Assembly (NCBI GenBank): GCA_002496355.1
Contig: DAJP01000047.1
Location: 1-17,890, forward strand
Reading direction: 5' to 3'
DNA from: Euryarchaeota archaeon UBA346
GTDB lineage: Archaea; Thermoplasmatota; E2; DHVEG-1
Length of the DNA stretch: 17,890 bases
The position numbers were made by a program, and so were the translations under genes. Under the pieces are notes generated by a model. That model did no database searches, was not told the DNA's origin, and saw nothing but the letters and a program-made list of their open reading frames with translations. This document shows positions 13,811 to 17,890 of the stretch, in pieces; the first letter of the stretch is position 1; every line of letters starts with the position of its first letter.

Positions 13811-14788
13811 TTACCTAAATTTTCTCCCCGTAAGAACAATCACATAATCACTGTTCAAGACCCGATGTTCTTTGAATTTAACCAGTGCTTCAATCGGACT
13901 TGCTGATGCGGGAAGCACATTGAGACCTTCTAGGTCTCGTAGCATTGTATGGAATTTCATCATGCAGGAATCGGATGCGTAATCAGCCCAGCCGTTGGTT
14001 TCATAAATCGCTTGCAGTGCATCATCGCCATCGTAGGAATGGTACGCGATGAGCGGTTCGTTGATGCTGCTTTCTTTGATTTCTGCTGGTTGGAGGTCCT
14101 GGGTTTTCGAAGCGCCTGTCTTGAAGCTTTTGATGATGGGGTTTCCCCCGGGTGTTGATGCACCGACAAGATAGGGCATGTGATCGATGATGTTCTGGTC
14201 AAGCAGGTTCTTGAATCCATGATAGATCCCGACCAAGGTTGTTCCATTGCCGACTGGCGCACACACCGCGGTCGGTATGCGTCCAAGCTGGCGATAGATT
14301 TCGTAGGCAATTGACATGTACCCACGCCATCCCTCGTTCCCATTTCCAGGGTTCGCATCGTACACATGCTCCATGCGACAGAGTCGTCTGCTTTCCTCGA
14401 CAGCATCCTCGTATTTCCCATCAATGGTAATGATATCCGCGTTCATGCTTTGGAGCTCTTCCTTGCGTTTTGGTGCGACATAGTACTGCTCGGGGATGAG
14501 TATCTTTGCTTTCAACCCCGCGAGTTTCGCGAAATACGCAAGCGATACACCGTAGTTCCCGCAAGTCCCGACAGTGATGGTATCGTACCCTTGTTGTATT
14601 GCTTTCTTCACGTGATATTGAGAGATGCGGTCTTTCTGCGTCCCCGTCGGGTTACCGCCCTCGAATTTTAAGAAGATGTTTCCAAAACCTAGCACACGCT
14701 CAAGATTCCTGGCTCGAGAAAAAAGAGTATCTCCAACACCATTGAGAGGTGGGGGCTCATCTTCAGATTGAAGGCCCGTCAAATCCAT
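13811..14788 (-). CDS. Threonine-synthase-like PLP-dependent enzyme (fold type II)
   Basis: This 325-residue enzyme belongs to the tryptophan-synthase-beta/threonine-synthase fold. The PLP lysine is Lys52 in EGGNPTGTQKDR; standard threonine synthases have GNPTGSFKDRG, so the residue before the lysine differs (Gln for Phe). Further motifs are TCGNYGVS (75-82), the substrate-side loop, and the PLP phosphate loop PVGNGTT (178-184). The C-terminal VIVLTGRKFR is like the end of threonine synthases. It lacks the usual N-terminal zinc-ribbon-like part and is shorter than typical threonine synthase (350-500). It may catalyse a beta- or gamma-replacement or elimination on an amino acid other than phosphohomoserine. 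It heads the minus-strand operon with DUF1611 and PP-loop genes. AAGGGA seven bases before the ATG supports the start. Confidence 0.83.
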   Translation of the reverse strand: MDLTGLQSEDEPPPLNGVGDTLFSRARNLERVLGFGNIFLKFEGGNPTGTQKDRISQYHVKKAIQQGYDTITVGTCGNYGVSLAYFAKLAGLKAKILIPEQYYVAPKRKEELQSMNADIITIDGKYEDAVEESRRLCRMEHVYDANPGNGNEGWRGYMSIAYEIYRQLGRIPTAVCAPVGNGTTLVGIYHGFKNLLDQNIIDHMPYLVGASTPGGNPIIKSFKTGASKTQDLQPAEIKESSINEPLIAYHSYDGDDALQAIYETNGWADYASDSCMMKFHTMLRDLEGLNVLPASASPIEALVKFKEHRVLNSDYVIVLTGRKFR

Positions 14789-14830
14789 GTGGTTATCCCT
14801 TTCATTATAAAATGACTCACTATGTACCCA

Positions 14831-14840
14831 GTATAAAAAA
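14831..14840 (-). promoter_or_regulatory. Candidate TATA box for the PLP enzyme operon
   Basis: Minus-strand TTTTTTATAC, about 45 bases before the ATG. It gives a leader that includes the AAGGGA ribosome binding site. A second TATA-like element at 14804-14813 would give a leaderless message and is less consistent with that site. Confidence 0.35.
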
Positions 14841-15028
14841 ACATGTATTAAAATTTATTGTAACTGACGATGATTTTTCAGGAAAATATTTTCAGAAAAA
14901 AAATTTATCATGCTATAAGAAAAAAATAATGCACCTTTTTTCGTATCGTTCTCGTTTGTGTAAAAAGAAAAAAATTTGATGGGAAAAAAAATATGTTTCT
15001 GTCAATCGCACAGGATGCGAAGAAAAGA
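14841..15028. other. AT-rich intergenic region without a gene
   Basis: The gap between the PLP enzyme gene and the zinc-ribbon gene (14789-15095, 307 bases) is rich in A and T runs. I see no RNA gene or convincing reading frame. It contains a perfect 12-base palindrome GAAAATATTTTC (14882-14893) with a repeated TTTTCAG flanking motif, and several oligo-T and oligo-A tracts. It probably serves as a divergent promoter region. Confidence 0.5.
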
Positions 15029-15038
15029 CTTTATAAAC
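15029..15038 (+). promoter_or_regulatory. TATA box for the zinc-ribbon / RAM operon
   Basis: CTTTATAAAC is a close match to an archaeal TATA element. It predicts a start of transcription near 15055-15062 and a leader of about 35 bases. Confidence 0.55.
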
Positions 15039-15065
15039 ATTAATCTTATTGCAATGTGATACTCG

Positions 15066-15080
15066 TCACTGACACAGTGA
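15066..15080. promoter_or_regulatory. Inverted repeat in the leader (operator or hairpin)
   Basis: TCACTG-ACA-CAGTGA is an exact 6+3+6 inverted repeat just downstream of the predicted transcription start and upstream of the zinc-ribbon ATG; TCACTG occurs again at 15099-15104. It may be a repressor site or a small mRNA hairpin near the ribosome binding region. Confidence 0.3.
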
Positions 15081-15095
15081 GAGGGATGGCATACT

Positions 15096-15218
15096 ATGTC
15101 ACTGTATTGCTCTGTTTGTGGAGACGAACTCGAACCTGAGGAAGAAATGGAAGGTATCTGCGAAAGCTGTAAGCTTGCATCGAGCGGACAAACGACCACT
15201 GACGAAATAGAACCTTAG
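15096..15218 (+). CDS. 40-residue zinc-ribbon protein
   Basis: A very short gene found by direct translation. The protein starts MSLYCSVCGDELEPEEEMEG and has two CxxC knuckles, Cys5-Cys8 and Cys22-Cys25, the classic spacing of a small zinc ribbon. The rest is acidic and polar with no membrane segment. A TATA box 58-67 bases upstream and GAGAGGG about 11 bases before the ATG support expression; the binding site is further away than usual. The RAM-domain gene follows after 82 bases in the same direction, so they may share a transcript. Function is unknown; such archaeal micro-ribbons often act in transcription, translation or protein contacts (inference). Confidence 0.65.
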   Translation: MSLYCSVCGDELEPEEEMEGICESCKLASSGQTTTDEIEP

Positions 15219-15287
15219 GAACCATGAAGAAAAATGAGAATTAAAATAGAAAAGAGAACCATATTGATCATAGAATGAAAAAGAAAT

Positions 15288-15294
15288 AGGAGGA
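15288..15294 (+). promoter_or_regulatory. Ribosome binding site for the RAM protein
   Basis: AGGAGGA, six bases before ATG 15301. It fixes the start and shows that the protein begins without a DNA-binding domain. Confidence 0.7.
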
Positions 15295-15300
15295 CACCAA

Positions 15301-15534
15301 ATGGCAATAGGATTTGTTCTGATAAACGTCGCCCCAGCACATGAACATGAGGTCTATAACAAACTATCAAAAATCCCACAAGTCGTCGAGCTGCACCCGT
15401 TGTTTGGAGAATATGATCTCATCGCAAAAATCGATGCAGCTGATTTCGAGGAGCTCGGAACCATCATCGTAAATAAGATTCGAGCGATCACCGGTGTGCT
15501 TGACACAAAGACATTAACTGGCCTGACGTTCTAA
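15301..15534 (+). CDS. Stand-alone Lrp/AsnC ligand-binding (RAM) domain protein
   Basis: This 77-residue protein is only the C-terminal ligand-binding (RAM/SMLLM) domain of Lrp/AsnC regulators. Typical features are the opening AIGFVLINVAPAHEHEVYNKL, the central VVELHPLFGEYDLIAKI with the G-x-Y/F-D motif, and the ending ITGVLDTKTLTGL. It lacks the helix-turn-helix, and the strong ribosome binding site at the ATG shows this is not a truncated call. Such small proteins form dimers or decamers that bind amino acids and may tune full-length Lrp regulators or enzymes. No Lrp partner is in this window. An oligo-T terminator follows. Confidence 0.92.
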   Translation: MAIGFVLINVAPAHEHEVYNKLSKIPQVVELHPLFGEYDLIAKIDAADFEELGTIIVNKIRAITGVLDTKTLTGLTF

Positions 15535-15583
15535 AAAAAAATTAGTTATGTAAAAAAAGGTAGATGAGATATTAAAAACAATT

Positions 15584-15599
15584 AATTTTGTTTTTCTTT
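15584..15599 (+). terminator. Oligo-T transcription terminator
   Basis: A T-rich stretch (AATTTTGTTTTTCTTTG) about 50 bases after the RAM stop fits an archaeal intrinsic terminator, which needs T-runs and no strong hairpin. Confidence 0.5.
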
Positions 15600-15636
15600 G
15601 TTATTGTACAACATGGTGAGAAGGAAAGGACGCTTT

Positions 15637-15657
15637 TCTTATTATATATTATATGTA
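15637..15657 (+). promoter_or_regulatory. Candidate TATA region for the DUF99-ferredoxin-GGR operon
   Basis: The 208-base gap before the DUF99 gene contains the very AT-rich TTATTATATATTATATG. Transcription from it would give a leader of about 70 bases. An alternative weak element, TGATATAAGG at about 15719-15728, would give a leaderless message. The choice is not decided by sequence. Confidence 0.35.
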
Positions 15658-15742
15658 CATTAGAGCAGACGAATAAGACAAATACTTTCATCCTCTCGCT
15701 CGTAGAAACATTCTTAATTGATATAAGGGTTTTATTGCACTG

Positions 15743-16315
15743 ATGAAACGGCAGATCCGGATCCTTGGGATTGATGATGCTCCCTTTACCTTTCAGGAGA
15801 GATCTACGACGATTATTGGTGTGGTGATGCGGGGCGGGGAATATCTCGAATGCGTCTTACGAAACCAAGTAACTATCGATGGGAAAGATGCAACAGAAAT
15901 CTGTACACAGATGATCAAAAAATCAAGACATCAACAACAACTCAAAGCAATAATGATAGACGGTGCCTGTCTTGGCGGATTCAACGTTGTTGATATTGAC
16001 ACTCTCTCACAATCGACACATATACCGGTAATGACCATCACACGGGACAAGCCAAATCAAAGAAAGATAAAAAATGCACTGCAAAAAAATTTCAAGGACT
16101 GGGAAGACCGATGGGAATTACTGCAAAAAGGACCATTGCATACAATCCCAACACATCATAACCCGATGTACATCAAATGCGCTGGGATATCCGTAGAGGA
16201 GGCAAAAGAAATAATAAATATCTCTACTATACGTGGTGTCATACCTGAGCCTGTCCGAGTAGCACATCTGATAGCTTCTGGTATCACCAGGGGTGAATCC
16301 TATGGCAAAGCGTAA
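15743..16315 (+). CDS. DUF99 family protein (endonuclease dU-like)
   Basis: This 190-residue protein belongs to DUF99, an archaeal family. A Pyrococcus member has been reported as an endonuclease that cuts DNA at deoxyuridine (endonuclease dU, related to the endonuclease V fold). Visible family features are the start RILGIDDAPF, the IIGVVMRGGEYLECVL strand pair, the central AIMIDGACLGGFNVVDI with its acidic and Gly-rich turn, IPVMTITRDKP and the ending PEPVRVAHLIASGITRGES. Asp residues in GIDD and MIDG are good metal-ligand candidates. Start ATG 15743 has only a weak AAGGG upstream and may be leaderless. Its end overlaps the ferredoxin gene by 14 bases, so it leads an operon otherwise devoted to lipid reduction; the link is probably by transcription only. 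Confidence 0.88.
   Translation: MKRQIRILGIDDAPFTFQERSTTIIGVVMRGGEYLECVLRNQVTIDGKDATEICTQMIKKSRHQQQLKAIMIDGACLGGFNVVDIDTLSQSTHIPVMTITRDKPNQRKIKNALQKNFKDWEDRWELLQKGPLHTIPTHHNPMYIKCAGISVEEAKEIINISTIRGVIPEPVRVAHLIASGITRGESYGKA
16289..16296 (+). promoter_or_regulatory. Ribosome binding site deciding the ferredoxin start
   Basis: AGGGGTGA five bases before ATG 16302. It includes the in-frame GTG at 16293, so the ATG is the better start. Confidence 0.65.
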
Positions 16316-16502
16316 AGCAGTGGTGAAGAAAGAGAAATGTTTGGCTTGTGGTGGTTGTATCTCGGTCTGCCCACAAGATGCTATCCTCATGATCTTCAGT
16401 AAAGCAGATGTTGATGATAAACTGTGTAACAGTTGTTCAATCTGTGTGAAAACCTGCCCGATCGGGGCAATCACCTGGGAGGGCGCATCACATGCATTAT
16501 GA
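16302..16502 (+). CDS. 2[4Fe-4S] ferredoxin
   Basis: This 66-residue low-potential electron carrier has two complete cluster motifs: CLACGGCISVCP and CNSCSICVKTCP, each CxxCxxCxxxCP. A basic N-terminus (MAKRKAVVKKEK) precedes them. It overlaps the DUF99 gene by 14 bases and the geranylgeranyl reductase gene by 11 bases, so it is co-translated with the reductase. In Methanosarcina acetivorans a neighbouring ferredoxin is needed for full reduction of archaeal lipid by geranylgeranyl reductase, and the same pairing is seen here. It is therefore very likely the direct electron donor to the next enzyme. Confidence 0.93.
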   Translation: MAKRKAVVKKEKCLACGGCISVCPQDAILMIFSKADVDDKLCNSCSICVKTCPIGAITWEGASHAL

Positions 16503-17682
16503 TGCAGTCGTCATCGGAAGTGGACCTGCGGGGAGTGTGACCGCACGATATGCTGCTGAGTCAGGAGCAAAGGTCCTAATCATCGAGCGTCGTGCTGAGG
16601 TCGGTGTACCTGTCCTCTGCGGCGAGGGGATCAGTCAGAAGGTTGACCATTACAAGGTTCTTGAGGGGACACGCTGGATTGCGACTAAGATGCAGGGGGC
16701 ACGTATCTTTTCTCCGAATGGGACCATGGTTACGTTGGCTGCGGAGTACGCGGGAAACGAGACCGGGTATGTCGTCTACCGAGACATCTTCGACCAGGAG
16801 CTGGCACGAGGGGCGGTGAAAAAAGGCGCGGAACTCATGCTGAACACACGTGCAGTAGGTTTGCTGAAAAAAAATGGAAAGATTACGGGAATTTCGGCAC
16901 AGCAGTTCGATGAAACAATCGACATCGAGGCGGATGTTGTAGTTGGAGCTGATGGAGTCGAGTCTCGAGTTGGGAGATGGGCGGGGATTAAAACCACATT
17001 GAAACCCTATGACTTGGAGACCTGTGTCCAATATACCCTAGCCAATATCGATTGGGACAGCCCGTATTGTGATTTCTTCTTAGGAAAACATGTCGCCCCT
17101 GGTGGGTACGTCTGGGTGTTCCCGAAAGGAAAAGACGTCGCAAATGTCGGGATAGGGATCCTTGCAAGTCTCAGTGAAGCGGGAAAAGCAAAACAATACC
17201 TGGACAAGTTCATCGCTGCCCAACCAGCATTAAAAAAAGGGGAACCATTGCGGATCCTCACCGGGGCAGACCCGGTTGCCGAGCCGATCCAGTCCGTTAC
17301 GGACAATATCCTCTTAGTCGGTGACGCGGCACGTCAGGTGGACCCGATCACAGGCGGTGGTCTAATGCATGCGATCGAGGCAGGACGGTACGCAGGAGAG
17401 ACCATTAGAAAGGCGGTGGAGAAACAACAGTTCGACACCGAGTTGCTCTCCGAGTATGAGACGAGATGGAAGAAGGCGTTTGGGAAGAAACTACATCGGA
17501 ACTATGTGGTAAAGGAAATCATGCTTGACATGGAGGATAAAACACTGGATATGCTTGCTGATTCTTTAAAGGATTATAAATTTGAGGAGTTCAGCACTAT
17601 TAGCATCATTAAAGCATTGGTGACGAAACATCCATCGCTGCTGGTGAAACTGACCCCACTGATGAAACTAGCGAGGGCGTAA
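16492..17682 (+). CDS. Geranylgeranyl reductase family flavoprotein (digeranylgeranylglycerophospholipid reductase)
   Basis: This 396-residue FAD enzyme saturates the double bonds of geranylgeranyl chains in archaeal ether lipids at the membrane surface. It shows the FAD dinucleotide fold VIGSGPAGS (7-15), the GGR-specific cysteine in VLCGEGIS (Cys43), a substrate-side YVWVFPKG (206-213) and the second FAD motif GDAARQVDPITGGG (277-290). Length and all motifs match the family, and no frameshift is seen. GGGAGGG eight bases before ATG 16492 supports the start. The ferredoxin gene overlaps its 5' end and NAD kinase follows two bases after its stop. It could instead reduce free geranylgeranyl diphosphate or menaquinone side chains; lipid reduction is the most likely role. 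Confidence 0.92.
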   Translation: MHYDAVVIGSGPAGSVTARYAAESGAKVLIIERRAEVGVPVLCGEGISQKVDHYKVLEGTRWIATKMQGARIFSPNGTMVTLAAEYAGNETGYVVYRDIFDQELARGAVKKGAELMLNTRAVGLLKKNGKITGISAQQFDETIDIEADVVVGADGVESRVGRWAGIKTTLKPYDLETCVQYTLANIDWDSPYCDFFLGKHVAPGGYVWVFPKGKDVANVGIGILASLSEAGKAKQYLDKFIAAQPALKKGEPLRILTGADPVAEPIQSVTDNILLVGDAARQVDPITGGGLMHAIEAGRYAGETIRKAVEKQQFDTELLSEYETRWKKAFGKKLHRNYVVKEIMLDMEDKTLDMLADSLKDYKFEEFSTISIIKALVTKHPSLLVKLTPLMKLARA

Positions 17683-17684
17683 AC

Positions 17685-17890
17685 GTGACCACAAATTGGG
17701 GATTGATATGTAACCCAGGCGTGAAACGAAGCATCACATTAGCAAAGGATGTCATGGAGTTTTTACAACAGCATGGTAATGTACTGGTGGAGGAAGCAAT
17801 CGCATCGGAAATCCAACACAAAGGGTCTTCGTTCAAGGAGATTAACAGGGACGCGGATATCGTGGTGACCATCGGGGGCGATGGCACGAT
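17685..17890 (+). CDS. nadK: NAD kinase, 5' part (runs off the window)
   Basis: The first 68 codons of an NAD(+) kinase, which makes NADP from NAD with ATP or polyphosphate. The protein begins MTTNWGLICNPGVKRSITLA and reaches the diagnostic GGDGT motif (about residues 64-68), whose Asp is catalytic, just before the window ends. The GTG start, with GAGGG seven bases upstream, lies two bases after the geranylgeranyl reductase stop. The rest of the kinase domain is outside the window. Placement in this operon is consistent with supply of reducing cofactor, though the reductase itself probably uses ferredoxin. Confidence 0.88.
   Translation, partial: MTTNWGLICNPGVKRSITLAKDVMEFLQQHGNVLVEEAIASEIQHKGSSFKEINRDADIVVTIGGDGT

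Noticed and set aside
14882..14893. GAAAATATTTTC palindrome as an operator
   Set aside because: The exact symmetry is only 12 bases of almost pure A and T in a very AT-rich region, so chance is a sufficient explanation; noted with the intergenic region only.
14749..14979. 76-residue plus-strand frame in the AT-rich gap
   Set aside because: Low-complexity Lys/Tyr/Phe sequence caused by A-rich DNA; it begins inside the PLP enzyme gene and has no ribosome binding site.
17609..17887. 92-residue minus-strand frame at the window end
   Set aside because: It is antisense to the end of geranylgeranyl reductase and the start of NAD kinase, whose GGDGT motif is clear on the plus strand.
1..17890. CRISPR arrays, tRNA or rRNA genes, transposons
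   Set aside because: No spaced direct repeats, tRNA-like cloverleaf with GTTCGA loop, rRNA sequence, transposase or terminal inverted repeats were recognised on either strand.

Overview
The window looks like chromosomal DNA of a euryarchaeal-type archaeon, possibly a Thermoplasmatota relative; the lineage is inference. The evidence is a ferredoxin/geranylgeranyl-reductase pair for archaeal isoprenoid lipids, a DUF99 (endonuclease dU family) protein, a stand-alone Lrp/AsnC RAM domain, TATA-like rather than sigma-70-like promoters, oligo-T termination, short genes with overlapping ends, and ribosome binding sites of the GGAGGTGA type. No rRNA, tRNA, CRISPR array, insertion sequence or phage gene was seen.

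Layout. (1) 36-2235: two predicted lipoproteins, one of unknown function (+) and one serine alpha/beta hydrolase (-), facing each other. (2) 2436-8093: a tight five-gene plus-strand operon: FAD/4Fe-4S oxidoreductase, SCP2-like lipid carrier, LuxE-type acyl-adenylating enzyme, second SCP2-like carrier, LuxC-type acyl reductase. Together LuxE and LuxC would turn a fatty or other carboxylic acid into an aldehyde. There is no luciferase, so this is not a light-emission operon. This is the most unusual part of the window. (3) 8150-10712 (-): a Cu+ P-type ATPase followed by an overlapping 46-residue YHS-domain metal-binding protein. (4) 10824-11294 (+): a RimI-like acetyltransferase. (5) 11278-14788 (-): a three-gene operon of a threonine-synthase-like PLP enzyme, a DUF1611 (DgcN-like) protein and a PP-loop ATPase with a zinc-type cysteine cluster. 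It may be an uncharacterised amino-acid or peptide modification route, perhaps involving D-glutamate. (6) 14789-15095: AT-rich intergenic DNA. (7) 15096-15534 (+): a 40-residue zinc-ribbon protein and a RAM-domain protein. (8) 15743-17890 (+): DUF99 protein, two-cluster ferredoxin, geranylgeranyl reductase and the start of NAD kinase, all overlapping or nearly so.

How the genes may work together: two of the operons concern lipid or acyl chemistry. The second couples ferredoxin to isoprenoid-chain saturation, next to NADP supply. The first appears to activate, carry and reduce an acyl chain; its substrate and product cannot be read from the sequence. Two genes below the usual length cutoff (8150-8290 and 15096-15218) were found by direct translation.
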